Source: Clostridia bacterium
GTDB taxonomy: Bacteria > Bacillota > Sulfobacillia > RBS10-35 > JADGHG01
Assembly: GCA_019689585.1 (NCBI GenBank)
Contig: JADGHG010000003.1
Coordinates: 1 to 52,376 of the forward strand
DNA length: 52,376 nt
Direction of reading: 5' to 3'
Below are positions 16,676 to 24,862 of this stretch, piece by piece; position 1 is the stretch's first letter, and every line of letters begins with the position of its first letter. The translations under genes were made by a program, and so were the position numbers. The notes beneath the pieces are model-generated. The model was not told where the DNA came from. It ran no database searches and saw nothing but the letters and a program-made list of their open reading frames with translations.

Positions 16676-18514
16676 TCAGCCGCCCGGGTGGCGGCCGGGG
16701 CGATCGTCCTCGCCGCCGCCAGCGCCTCGGGAACCCATGCCGCCACCGGGCGCCGGAGGAGCGAGCTCCCTCGCCGGTGCGGAGGGCTGCATCGCGGGCG
16801 TAGGCGACCGCATGACGGGCGCGGAAGGCCGCACGGCCGACGCCGCCTCCGCACCCGCGCGCCTGGGCTCGGTCTCCTGGTCAGTCTCGCGGTAGAACTC
16901 GTCACGCCGGAGCGGGACCTCCGGCAGGAGGAGGACGCCGAGGAGCGCGACGGCCGCGAAGGCGAGCGCGGTCCAGAAGATCCCGCTCATGGAGGCGGCG
17001 AGCGTCTCGCGCACCGCGTGGATGAAGCCTTGGTAGAGTGCTTCGCCGTGCGGCCCGAAGGCGGCGAACCGGGCGTGCACGGCCGCCTGCCCCTGGGCGC
17101 TCACGAGCCCCTGCGGGTCGCGGAAGGCCTGGGCCTGGGCGGGCGGCATCTTGGCGAGGAGCGCCTTCAGCTCCGCGGGGAGGTGGCGGGGCAGCTCAGC
17201 CGCGAAGCGGTTCGCGAGCACCGTCCCGAGGATCGGCGCCGCGACGGCGCCTCCCAGCGAGTTCGCCGCCTGCTGGGTCGCGTTGACCGTCCCGAGCATG
17301 CGGTAGGGGAACGCGTTCTGGATCACGGTGCCCATCACGGGCATGAGGCTCCCGATGCCGAGCCCGAGGACGACCATGTCGCGCACGACCGTGAGCTGCG
17401 CCGTCCTGGCGTCGAGCCGGGTGAGGAGGTAGGCTCCGGCGACGAGGAGACACCCGCCCGCGACCGTGAGCGCCTTGTAGCGGCCCGTGCGGGACATCAC
17501 CTGGCCGGCCACGATGCTGGCCGCGATGAAGGAGAGCATCATCGGCGTGAGGATGTAGCCGGCGCTCTCGGCCGAGATGCCGAGCGCCCCCTGCACGAAG
17601 AGCGGCAGGAAGAGCATGGCGCCGAACATCGTCATGGAGACGGCGAGGCTGATCACCATCACGGACGAGAAGATCGGGTTCGCGAAGATCCGCATGTCGA
17701 TGACGGGCTCCGGCGCGCGCCGCTCGTTCCACACGAAGAGCGCGAGCATGAGGGCGGAGCCGGAGAAGAGCCCGATCACGCGCCAGTCGCTCCACGCGTA
17801 GGTCGTCCCGCCCCAGGTGACGCCGAGGAGCATCGGCACGAGCGCGGCGACGAGGAGCAGGCTGCCGAGGAAGTCTACGTGGCGGCGCGTCTCGGTGCGG
17901 ACCGTGGGAAGCGCGTAGACGACCATGGCGAGCGCCAGGGCGGCAACGGGCATGTTGACGTAGAAGACCCACCGCCAGCCCAGGTGGTCCGTGATCCAGC
18001 CGCCCACCCCGGGCCCGATGATCGTGGCGAGCCCGAACACGCCCATCGTGAGCCCGATCCAGCGCCCGCGTTCGCGCGGGTTGAAGATGTCGCCGATCGT
18101 CGCGCGCGGCATGCTCATCATGGCGCCGCCGCCCACGCCCTGGACGAGGCGCGCGGCGACGAGCATCGCCATCGAGTGGGCGCGCCCGGCCAGCGCCGCG
18201 CCGAGGAGGAAGACGAGGAGGCCGAAGACGTAGAACGGCTTCCGCCCGTACATGTCGGACAGCTTGCCGTAGAGCGGGATCGTCACGGAAGAGGCGAGGA
18301 TGTAGGCCGTGAACGCCCAGGCGTAGAGGTTGAAGCCCTGGAGTGCGCTGATGATCGTCGGCATGGCGGTCGAGACGGTCGTCTGGTTGAGGGACGAGAA
18401 GAACATGCAGATCATGACCGCGGCCAGCGCCCACCAGCGGCGCTCGCCCGTGATCCGGTTCGTCGTCTGCACCTGCGACCGGCGGGGACCGCGGTTCGAG
18501 CCAGCGCGCGCCAT
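16676..18514 (-). CDS. MFS drug exporter, DHA2 (EmrB/QacA) family
   Basis: 612 residues with about 14 transmembrane helices. Family motifs are visible: LDMYGRKP-like GKLSDMYGRKPF in loop 2-3, LVQGVGGGAMM, and the motif-C segment ATIIGPGVGGWITD. The first helix (WWALAAVMICMFFSSLNQTTVSTAMPTI) is typical of EmrB/MdtD-type proton antiporters. A soluble loop of about 75 residues lies before the last helix, and the C-terminal 80 residues are a Pro/Gly/Arg-rich tail. ATG 18514 is used although its Shine-Dalgarno site is weak; a later start near the first helix is possible. Probable multidrug or lipid export. Confidence 0.88.
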   Translation of the reverse strand: MARAGSNRGPRRSQVQTTNRITGERRWWALAAVMICMFFSSLNQTTVSTAMPTIISALQGFNLYAWAFTAYILASSVTIPLYGKLSDMYGRKPFYVFGLLVFLLGAALAGRAHSMAMLVAARLVQGVGGGAMMSMPRATIGDIFNPRERGRWIGLTMGVFGLATIIGPGVGGWITDHLGWRWVFYVNMPVAALALAMVVYALPTVRTETRRHVDFLGSLLLVAALVPMLLGVTWGGTTYAWSDWRVIGLFSGSALMLALFVWNERRAPEPVIDMRIFANPIFSSVMVISLAVSMTMFGAMLFLPLFVQGALGISAESAGYILTPMMLSFIAASIVAGQVMSRTGRYKALTVAGGCLLVAGAYLLTRLDARTAQLTVVRDMVVLGLGIGSLMPVMGTVIQNAFPYRMLGTVNATQQAANSLGGAVAAPILGTVLANRFAAELPRHLPAELKALLAKMPPAQAQAFRDPQGLVSAQGQAAVHARFAAFGPHGEALYQGFIHAVRETLAASMSGIFWTALAFAAVALLGVLLLPEVPLRRDEFYRETDQETEPRRAGAEAASAVRPSAPVMRSPTPAMQPSAPARELAPPAPGGGMGSRGAGGGEDDRPGRHPGG

Positions 18515-18638
18515 GCGACTGATTCTACGCGCGAAGGGCCCTCCGGGCAACGATCGCGTCAGCCCGCGCCGCGGCGGCGGCTGCGGCGCGGCCGGCGGGC
18601 GTCCCGGGCCTCGGCCGACGGCGCGCGGGGGCGAAGCG

Positions 18639-20771
18639 TCATTCGATCGCCACGGGCTCGAGCGCCTCGGCCGGCTCGAAGCCGAAGACGCGCGAGTAGA
18701 AGTAGAGCTCGGCCTCGAGCGCCCGCCGGATGTGCTCCGCCCGGCGGAACCCGTGACCCTCGCCCGGGAAGGCGAGGTAGGCCACGGGCACGCCCTTCGC
18801 CCGGAGCGCCGCGACCATCCGCTCCGCCTGGTCGGGCGGGACCACACGATCCTCCAGTCCCTGGAAGAAGATGACGGGGCAGCGGATGCGGTCGGCGAAG
18901 TGGATGGGCGAGCGCGCCAGGTAGAGATCGCGTCGCTCGGGGTAGGGCCCGATGAGACCGTCGAGGTAGCGGGACTCGAACTTGTGGGTGTCGCGCGCGA
19001 GGGCTTCGACGTCGCTCACGCCGAAGTGGCTCGCCCCCGCGTGGAAGACGTCGCGGAACGCGAGGGCGCAGAGCGTCGTGTAGCCTCCTGCGCTCCCGCC
19101 CCGGATGGCGAGGCGTTGAGCGTCGACCTCGCCGCGCCCGGCGAGGTGCAGGGCGGCGGCGCAGCAGTCGTCGACGTCGGCCACGCCCCAGCGGCCCTTG
19201 AGCGCATCGCGGTACGCCCGGCCGTAGCCTGTGCTTCCCCGGTAGTCGACGTCCACCACGGCGAAGCCGCGGCTCGTCCAGTACTGGATGCCGAGGTTGA
19301 ACGCGGTCGAGGTCGCGCCCGTCGGCCCGCCGTGGCTTACGACGAGAAGCGGCGGCCGCTCGCCGGCGGGAGGCGCGAAGTCGCGGTTCCGCGGCCGGTA
19401 GAAGAGGCCGTGGGCCGTCTCGCCCCCCGTCGTCGGGAAGGCGATCGGCTCCGGGACGGACACGTACCCGGGGCCGAGCTCCACCTCGAGCTCGCGCCGG
19501 AGCTCGCGGAACGCCGGCCGCCCACCCGCGAGGTCGAGCTCGACCACGGCCAGCGGGCGGTCCGGGGCCGAGCCGAGGAACCACACGCGGTCGCCCCGCA
19601 CCTGCACGGCGGCGATGGCCGTGTAGGGGAGCGCAAGGGGCGCGAGCGCCCAGCCGCCCGCGGCCGGCAGGCCGCCGGTCGCCCGCTCCGGGGCGAGGAT
19701 GGCGAGCCGGTCGACGCCGTCCTTGCGGTAGCAGGCGACGACGCTGCCGTCGGGCCGGAGGCCGTAGGTCGAGAGGCCGAACGCCCAGGCCGGCACGCCG
19801 AATTCGGCTTCCATCGGGAAGAGTGGCTCCACCGGACCCACCTGCGGCGCGCCGTCCGCGCCGCCCGCTGCGCTGCCCGCGACCGCCGCGCCCGGGAGCC
19901 GCACCCGGGCGCGGTAGTGGTTCCACCAGCCGGTCCGGTCGGAGACGAAGTGCAGGTGGCCGTCCTCCGACCACTCGGGCTGAAAGACCGACTCGCCGGG
20001 CCCCCCCGCGACGAGCGCCGCGGGTCCGAGACCGCCGTCCTCGGCGAAGGCCGCGACCCAGAGCTCCGTGCCGTCCCAGGGCATGCGCGGGTGGTCCCAG
20101 CTGAGCCAGGCAAGCAGCCGGCCGTCGGGCGAGATGCGCGGCGAGGAGAAGAAGTCGTGGCCCGAGACGAGGACGCGCTGGCCCGGCACGTCGTCGGGGG
20201 CCCCAAGGCCGTCGCCCGCGGCCGCCGAACCATCGCCTGGAAGCGCGATCGCCACGATCGCGTTCTCGCAGTCGCGGTCGGAGCGGCGGTGGTCCTCGCG
20301 CACGGCGAGGATCCGGCCGCGGCGCTCGTCCATGCGCATGTCGGCGTAGCGCAGGGGCAGCTCCGGCGTGATCGGCCGGGGTTCGGCAGGCGCGCCCTCG
20401 ACCGGCCGGCCGTGCGCCGGCACGCGGTAGAGCCTCTGGTCAGCGAAGTTGACGAAGTACGCGACGCCGCGGTGGACGAGGGCGGCGCCCCCGCCGTACT
20501 CGTGCACGCGCGTGCGGACGTTGAAGGGCCGGGGCGTCACATCGAGCGCCTCCGCCTCGCGCGACGGAGCCCCCTCGCCTCGCGGGGCCGCGCGCACGAG
20601 CACGCTCCGCCCCTCCTCCCACGGCCGCCCCTCGATCCAGTAGACGTCCTCCCCGTCGACGAGGAGCTCGGAGAGGCGACGCGCGCCCTTCGTGAGAAGC
20701 TCGGCCGTGACGGGCGAGACCCAGGAGCCGTAGGGCGCCGTCCGCAGCTCTGCCGTACCGCCTTCCGGCAA
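18639..20771 (-). CDS. S9-family serine peptidase (acylaminoacyl/dipeptidyl peptidase type)
   Basis: 710 residues from a TTG start, chosen for GGAGAAGGGA six bases upstream; the frame stays open for 29 more codons. The N-terminal two thirds is a beta-propeller with WD40/TolB-like repeats (SPDGRLLAWLSWD). The C-terminal alpha/beta hydrolase has HGGPTG for the oxyanion region, Ser560 in GGSAGGY, Asp641 in LEDRVVP and His673 in GEGHGF. S9 enzymes (COG1506) trim N-terminal residues from peptides in the cytosol. No signal peptide is seen. A second, distinct S9 gene lies at 43991. The 194 bp before the divergent ABC gene hold no other feature. Confidence 0.92.
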   Translation of the reverse strand: MPEGGTAELRTAPYGSWVSPVTAELLTKGARRLSELLVDGEDVYWIEGRPWEEGRSVLVRAAPRGEGAPSREAEALDVTPRPFNVRTRVHEYGGGAALVHRGVAYFVNFADQRLYRVPAHGRPVEGAPAEPRPITPELPLRYADMRMDERRGRILAVREDHRRSDRDCENAIVAIALPGDGSAAAGDGLGAPDDVPGQRVLVSGHDFFSSPRISPDGRLLAWLSWDHPRMPWDGTELWVAAFAEDGGLGPAALVAGGPGESVFQPEWSEDGHLHFVSDRTGWWNHYRARVRLPGAAVAGSAAGGADGAPQVGPVEPLFPMEAEFGVPAWAFGLSTYGLRPDGSVVACYRKDGVDRLAILAPERATGGLPAAGGWALAPLALPYTAIAAVQVRGDRVWFLGSAPDRPLAVVELDLAGGRPAFRELRRELEVELGPGYVSVPEPIAFPTTGGETAHGLFYRPRNRDFAPPAGERPPLLVVSHGGPTGATSTAFNLGIQYWTSRGFAVVDVDYRGSTGYGRAYRDALKGRWGVADVDDCCAAALHLAGRGEVDAQRLAIRGGSAGGYTTLCALAFRDVFHAGASHFGVSDVEALARDTHKFESRYLDGLIGPYPERRDLYLARSPIHFADRIRCPVIFFQGLEDRVVPPDQAERMVAALRAKGVPVAYLAFPGEGHGFRRAEHIRRALEAELYFYSRVFGFEPAEALEPVAIE

Positions 20772-20965
20772 GGTCGGTCCCTTCTCCGCACGTGACGATT
20801 GCGCGCGCGGGTCGCCGCATCCTGCCCCGGGCCGCCGTCTTGGTCCACCGCGCGTCACGAGGCGCGGCGCCTCCGGCCGGAGGGCGCGCCGCTGCCGAGC
20901 CCCTTGCGCCTCACCGCCCCGGGCGCGGATACTGGCTCGGTGAACCTCGGGCGGGGGGCCGCACC

Positions 20966-21901
20966 GTGCGCGCGATCGAGGTCGAGGGGCTCGTCAAGAC
21001 GTACGGCCCGGTGAGGGCCGTCGACGGCATCTCCTTCTCCGTCGAAGCCGGCGAGATCTTCGGGCTCCTCGGACCGAACGGCGCCGGCAAGACGACGACC
21101 CTCGAGATCCTCGAGGGGCTGCGCCGCCCCGACGCCGGGCGCGTCGCGGTCGCCGGCGTCGACGTGATCCGGGCGCCGCAGGCCGTCAAGCGCCGGATCG
21201 GCGTGCAGCTCCAGGCGACGGCCCTCTTCGACCTCCTCACAGCGCGCGAGACGGTCGCGCTCTATGCGCGCTTCGCCGGGCGCGACCGGCCCGAGGTCGT
21301 CGACGGCCTCTTGCGCGAGCTGGCGCTCGAGGAGAAGGCGGACACCTACGCGAAGAACCTCTCGGGCGGCCAGCGCCAGCGGCTGTCTGTCGCCCTCGCG
21401 CTCGCCAACGACCCGGAGATCGTCTTCCTCGACGAGCCGACGACGGGCATGGATCCGCAGGCGCGGCGCGGCCTCTGGGACACGGTGCGGCGCATGCAGG
21501 CGCGCGGCAAGACCGTCGTCCTCTCCACCCACTACATGGACGAGGCCGAGGCCCTCTGCGACCGGCTCGTCGTCATCGACCACGGGCGGATCATCGCGCA
21601 GGGCTCGCCCAGCTCGCTCGTCCGCGAGAACTTCTCGCACTCGTTCGTCGACGTGCAGCTCGAGCGGACGCTCTCGCCGGAAGGGGCGGGCGAGCTCCTG
21701 GGCCTCCTCGGCCAGCGTCGCGAAGCGCAGGCGGCGCCGGACTCCGGCTTCACGTTCGCGGTCGACGACGTGCCGCGGGCGATGGAGGCGCTCTTCGCCT
21801 GGTCGGCGCAGGCGGGCGTGGCGATCCGCGACGTCACCGTGCGGCGCCCCTCGCTGGAGGACCTCTTCCTCAAGCTCACGGGAAGGAGCCTGCGCGAGTG
21901 A
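20966..21901 (+). CDS. ABC-2 exporter ATP-binding protein
   Basis: 311 residues from GTG 20966, with GGGCGGGGGG upstream and the ABC fold beginning at once. Walker A is GPNGAGKTT, signature NLSGGQRQRLSVA, Walker B IVFLDEPTTGMDP, and H-loop STHYMDEAE. A C-terminal domain of about 90 residues (LEDLFLKLTGRSLRE at the end) marks the DrrA/NatA/CcmA class of drug, lipid or sodium exporters. It overlaps the permease start by four bases (21898-21901). Confidence 0.93.
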   Translation: MRAIEVEGLVKTYGPVRAVDGISFSVEAGEIFGLLGPNGAGKTTTLEILEGLRRPDAGRVAVAGVDVIRAPQAVKRRIGVQLQATALFDLLTARETVALYARFAGRDRPEVVDGLLRELALEEKADTYAKNLSGGQRQRLSVALALANDPEIVFLDEPTTGMDPQARRGLWDTVRRMQARGKTVVLSTHYMDEAEALCDRLVVIDHGRIIAQGSPSSLVRENFSHSFVDVQLERTLSPEGAGELLGLLGQRREAQAAPDSGFTFAVDDVPRAMEALFAWSAQAGVAIRDVTVRRPSLEDLFLKLTGRSLRE

Positions 21902-22578
21902 AGGTCTGGACGGCGTTCTTCGTCGCCTCGTTCAAGCAGACGGTCCGCAACCGCCAGAACCTCTTCTGGAGCCTCTTCTTCCCGGTCGTGTTCATGGTGT
22001 TCGTCGGGTTCCTCGGCAACGCCTCGAACCAGACGATCGCCGTGGCCGTCTTCGACGAGGACCGGACGCCGCTTTCGGCGCAGGTGGTGAAGGCGCTCGA
22101 ATCCGTGCCCGCCTTCCAGGTGCGCCGGGAGCCGTCGCTCGAGCAGGCCCGAAGCGACCTGGAAGAGGCCCGCCTCCAGGCGGTGATCACCGTGCCGCGC
22201 GGTTTCGGGGCCGCGCTCGCGCCCTGGCTCGCCCCCGCCGGGAGAGCCGCGGGCTCGGGGGGTGAGACGGCCTCCTCCGGTCCCCCGCCCGCGGCGAGCG
22301 GGTCCGCTGGCGCGGCCACGGGGGCGAGGGCGGCGTCGCCGATCGCGCCGGCGCCGGAGCCGGCGCGCCGCCTCCACCCCAGGCCGAGCTCGAGGTCCTG
22401 TATGCGTCGCGCAACTACATCCAGGCGCAGGAGACGCAGAGCCTCGTCGAGTCCGTGGTCGAGCACGTGGGCCTCGCCCTCACGGGCCGGGGCTCGCCCA
22501 TCCGGGCCGCCTCGCAGGCTATCGGGGCGCGCGTGGCCTCCTTCCTCGACTTCCTCGTGCCGGGGCTTCTCGCGATGA
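21898..22578 (+). CDS. ABC-2 permease, N-terminal part before a frameshift
   Basis: The frame from the ATG at 21898 encodes the first helix (LFWSLFFPVVFMVFVGFLGN) and the start of the periplasmic domain (AVAVFDEDRTPLSAQVVKALES, ITVPRGFG) of an ABC-2 permease. It then passes through a Gly/Pro/Ala/Ser-rich linker and, after about 22380, into Arg/Ser-rich text that is not permease-like. The real continuation is in another frame (see 22455-23132). The switch must lie between 22266, just after a TGA in the downstream frame, and about 22380. The pieces together make about 411 residues, a normal length. A missing base in a C-rich run, in the genome or in the assembly, is the simplest cause. Confidence 0.75.
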   Translation: MKVWTAFFVASFKQTVRNRQNLFWSLFFPVVFMVFVGFLGNASNQTIAVAVFDEDRTPLSAQVVKALESVPAFQVRREPSLEQARSDLEEARLQAVITVPRGFGAALAPWLAPAGRAAGSGGETASSGPPPAASGSAGAATGARAASPIAPAPEPARRLHPRPSSRSCMRRATTSRRRRRRASSSPWSSTWASPSRAGARPSGPPRRLSGRAWPPSSTSSCRGFSR

Positions 22579-23132
22579 TGCTGATGAACAGCGCCGTCTT
22601 CGCCATCGCGATCACAGTGACGCGCTGGCGCGACCGCGGGGTGCTGAAGCGGCTGCGGGCCTCGGGACTGAGCCCGGCCACGATCATGACCACCTGGCTC
22701 GCGAACCAGTCGCTCACCGGCATCGCCTCGGCGGCCATCCTCCTCGCGCTCGCGATCTGGGGCTTCGGCGCGCACGAGACCCTGCGGCTCGGGACGCTCG
22801 CCGTCCTGGTCGTCATCGGGCTCCTCGCCTTCTTCGGCCTCGGCTTCTTCCTCGCCAGCGTGGCGCGCGACTCCGAAGGCGTGGCGCCCCTCGTGAACGT
22901 CGTCACGCTGCCCATGATGTTCCTCTCCGGCGTCTTCTTCCCCGTCGACTCGCTGCCGCGCTGGCTCCAGTCCGTCGTCCAGTTCCTGCCGCTCACGTTC
23001 CTCTCCCACGGCCTCCGGGAGACGATGAACGCGGGCGCGGGGCTCGGCTCCCTCGGCGTCGACGTCCTCGGGCTCATCGCCTGGCTCTGCCTCGCGGGCG
23101 CCGCCGGCGTGCGCTTCTTCCGGTGGGAGTGA
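22455..23132 (+). CDS. ABC-2 permease, C-terminal part after the frameshift
   Basis: This frame carries the membrane core of the permease: about five helices beginning at FLDFLVPGLLAMMLMNSAVFAIAI, then the ABC-2 motif VTRWRDRGVLKRLRASGLSP, and a final helix before FFRWE. The homologous reading really begins further upstream (AELEVLYASRNYIQAQETQ, from about 22383), so the GTG at 22455 is only the first start codon after the stop and is probably not used. With 21898-22578 and the ATPase it forms a DrrAB-type exporter. If the frameshift is genuine, the exporter is dead unless it is read through. Confidence 0.75.
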   Translation: MVEHVGLALTGRGSPIRAASQAIGARVASFLDFLVPGLLAMMLMNSAVFAIAITVTRWRDRGVLKRLRASGLSPATIMTTWLANQSLTGIASAAILLALAIWGFGAHETLRLGTLAVLVVIGLLAFFGLGFFLASVARDSEGVAPLVNVVTLPMMFLSGVFFPVDSLPRWLQSVVQFLPLTFLSHGLRETMNAGAGLGSLGVDVLGLIAWLCLAGAAGVRFFRWE

Positions 23133-23141
23133 AACGGGCGG

Positions 23142-23253
23142 TCAAGCGGGTCCCGTGCCCTCGTTCAAAATGTCGAGGTAGCCGGTGTACGCGAGGAGCG
23201 GTTGCGCCGAGAAGGGCGGCGTGCACCTCGCGGATGAGTCGGTTCGAGAGTGG
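23142..23253 (-). pseudogene. Fic-family protein remnant
   Basis: Two pieces in different minus-strand frames resemble a Fic/DOC AMP-transferase gene. PLSNRLIREVHAALL matches the linker before the Fic core, and YLDILNEGT followed shortly by a stop matches the usual C-terminal end. The catalytic HxFxxGNGR segment is absent, so most of the gene is deleted. The resemblance is by eye and short. It lies directly after the permease stop, at the edge of an accessory patch. Confidence 0.35.
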
Positions 23254-23330
23254 CGTCTACTTCGGCGCCGAAGCGCGGCACCTGGTAGTGCCGGTCGGTC
23301 CCCGCTTCACGGCGTCGACTCCAACTCGAC

Positions 23331-23744
23331 ATGGGAGATCACGTCCAGGTCTTCGTGCCAGCTCGTGTGCAAAAGCCTGGCGTCATTGGACTTCTTCTTG
23401 ACTACCCCAAAGGAAACCGAGCCTCCACAACCGTGTACCGAGTGATCGCACATCCTGCTCCTCAACGAACTGACGTCTTTGTCACAGGGCCTGGTGGAAC
23501 GGTACACCTTCATGGTAACTTTGCTCTTCCGTCCGTCACATCGCCATCGTCCACACCGAGCTCAGGTGTGCAGCCCATGAACGCCGTTTGCGATGCCGTC
23601 TGCGTTGCTGTAGTGCTAGGCGTGTGCGGCCCACTCATCGACTGCGGACTTGCGGGAGCTCCGATCTTGACAGTCGTGTGCATAATAGTATGCGATACCC
23701 AACCAGGCAACGGTGGAGGCGGTGGTGGTGGGCGAGCGCGCTAG
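23331..23744 (+). CDS. Six-cysteine hydrophobic peptide precursor (bacteriocin-like), possibly 5'-truncated
   Basis: 137 residues. Residues 8-20 read F-V-P-A-x2-Q-x-P-x3-G, the same block as residues 74-86 of the precursor at 34503, and both end in a hydrophobic six-Cys domain. The Cys here are 87, 91, 99, 105, 117 and 121 (two C-x3-C pairs plus C-x5-C), followed by a Gly-rich tail. Unlike the 34503 protein it has no signal peptide, and no clear ribosome site precedes the ATG, so the 5' end may be lost. The architecture resembles halocin-C8-like Cys-rich hydrophobic peptides. Toxin function is inferred. Its stop overlaps the start of a small membrane protein. Confidence 0.55.
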   Translation: MGDHVQVFVPARVQKPGVIGLLLDYPKGNRASTTVYRVIAHPAPQRTDVFVTGPGGTVHLHGNFALPSVTSPSSTPSSGVQPMNAVCDAVCVAVVLGVCGPLIDCGLAGAPILTVVCIIVCDTQPGNGGGGGGGRAR

Positions 23745-24057
23745 TAGGCGGTTCTGGGACACGTCGCGTGTTGTCCCGAGTCTTGTCTGGATTGTCACGG
23801 CTATTCTCTGGTTCGTGCTACCGTCGCCGTGGCGGTGGGTGGCCCTGGGCCTCGGGCTTGGCGCGCTTGGCGCGTTCACGTGGGCTGAGTGGGCGAATCA
23901 CGCCGTTCGGCGCAGGATGATGAGCGGCGCCAGCGCCCTCGTGTGGGGCGCAGCGACGTATGCGATAGTCGCGACCGGAGCAAACGCTCTGTGGACATTT
24001 GCTCTCACGGCCGCCGCCGCCGCCATTTGGGCCCTGCTCGTGCGGTTGATGCGCTAG
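23728..24057 (+). CDS. Small membrane protein, candidate immunity protein
   Basis: About 109 residues with four hydrophobic helices (PSLVWIVTAILWFVLP, WRWVALGLGLGALGAF, ALVWGAATYAIVATGA, ALWTFALTAAAAAIWALL). GTG 23728 is eight bases after GGAGG; GTGs at 23713, 23722 and 23725 are alternatives. The ribosome site lies inside the Gly-repeat codons of the upstream peptide gene, so the two overlap by about 17 bp and are translationally coupled. It is not sequence-related to the 73-residue proteins at 35157 and 35566, but it occupies the same position after a related precursor. Confidence 0.6.
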   Translation: MGERASRRFWDTSRVVPSLVWIVTAILWFVLPSPWRWVALGLGLGALGAFTWAEWANHAVRRRMMSGASALVWGAATYAIVATGANALWTFALTAAAAAIWALLVRLMR

Positions 24058-24092
24058 ATATGGCTACGACCGTAGCAGTAACCGTACAACTG

Positions 24093-24218
24093 CTAGCTCC
24101 GGGTCGAGCAATGGATAAACCCCTCCGAAGTGAGGCTCGCAGGACGGTAGACGGACCCCACCTTCGCCCGGTCCCACTCTGACCGTTCGACGATGTGGTA
24201 GATCAGCTCGCCGTCCAC
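24093..24218 (-). pseudogene. DUF952 domain, truncated
   Basis: 41 codons from GTG 24218, preceded by TTGGAGG. The text IYHIVERSEWDRAK, then YRPASLTSEGFIHCST, is the N-terminal third of the DUF952 family, usually about 110 residues. A stop follows two codons after the conserved HCST, and no further DUF952 sequence is seen downstream, so the gene is broken. The ArsR-like remnant lies directly upstream on the same strand. Confidence 0.55.
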
Positions 24219-24249
24219 TCCGTTCACGCCTCCAAGGGTAAGACATCGG

Positions 24250-24585
24250 TCAGTGGGAACCGTCGCGCGACTCAGAAGGGTTCTCGCCACCCGTCTTGCA
24301 CTGGTAGAGCTGCCTGAGCGCGCGGCGTAGCCGCGGGCTACCTGCTCCTGAATCTCGCGGAGTGGGGCGGCGTTGAGATGGTACCGGGTTTCCCGTCCCA
24401 CCTTGCGACCCTCCACCAGACCGGCCTTCTTCGGGATCGCCAGGTGCTTGGACACCCCGGTACGACCCATCCGGAACCTGGCTGTCATCTCGTGGAGAGG
24501 CAACTCGTCGACCTCCGCCAGCAAGTGGAGCAGCTGGCGGCGAGTTGGATCGGCGATCGCGCTGAAGACGTCTCTCGTGGGCCAT
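24250..24585 (-). pseudogene. ArsR-family regulator, frameshifted
   Basis: The middle of this stretch reads DVFSAIADPTRRQLLHLLAE, then RTGVSKHLAIPKKAGLV and GRETRYHLN, a clear ArsR/SmtB winged helix. That frame has no start codon and begins after a TGA. The ATG at 24585, with a normal N-terminus, is in another frame, to which the C-terminus (LRRALRQLYQ) also returns. Two indels therefore disrupt the gene. No CxC metal site is visible. A 10-bp inverted repeat lies just upstream, as expected for an autorepressor. Confidence 0.6.
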
Positions 24586-24598
24586 CCCCTCTCTCGTC

Positions 24599-24624
24599 AA
24601 CACGACACTTTTTGGTGTCATGTT
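24599..24624. promoter_or_regulatory. Operator-like inverted repeat upstream of the ArsR-like gene
   Basis: AACACGACAC and GTGTCATGTT form a 10-bp inverted repeat (nine of ten bases pair) around a 6-base TTTTTG spacer, 14 bp upstream of the ArsR ATG. Size and position fit an ArsR dimer site. The site looks intact although the gene is broken. Confidence 0.5.
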
Positions 24625-24862
24625 GGAGGCTATGTCACCCCTGTCAAGGCCTAAGAGGCGATCCGAAAATGGCTGGATGTGCGTGTCCACCATCGCCTGC
24701 AAACGGACAGCCGACGTTCCGTCCGGACGGGGCTCCTCGCCAGCCCGTCCGCGCCCCCGGCTTTCCGACGTTTCGTCGTATTTATGCACAGCTACTTCAC
24801 AGTTCGTCAGGCTGGAACGAGAATCGCTGACGAGACGTCGGTGGGGGGAGGGGAGAACGGCG

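Noticed and set aside
22266-22382. Programmed -1 frameshifting in the ABC-2 permease
   Set aside because: I find no X-XXY-YYZ slippery site in the right frame and no obvious downstream pseudoknot; an indel in a C-run is simpler.
24620-24862. An 81-residue N-terminal extension of the Lrp regulator
   Set aside because: The extension is open but not Lrp-like, spans the operator region of the ArsR remnant, and a good ribosome site precedes the GTG at 24863.
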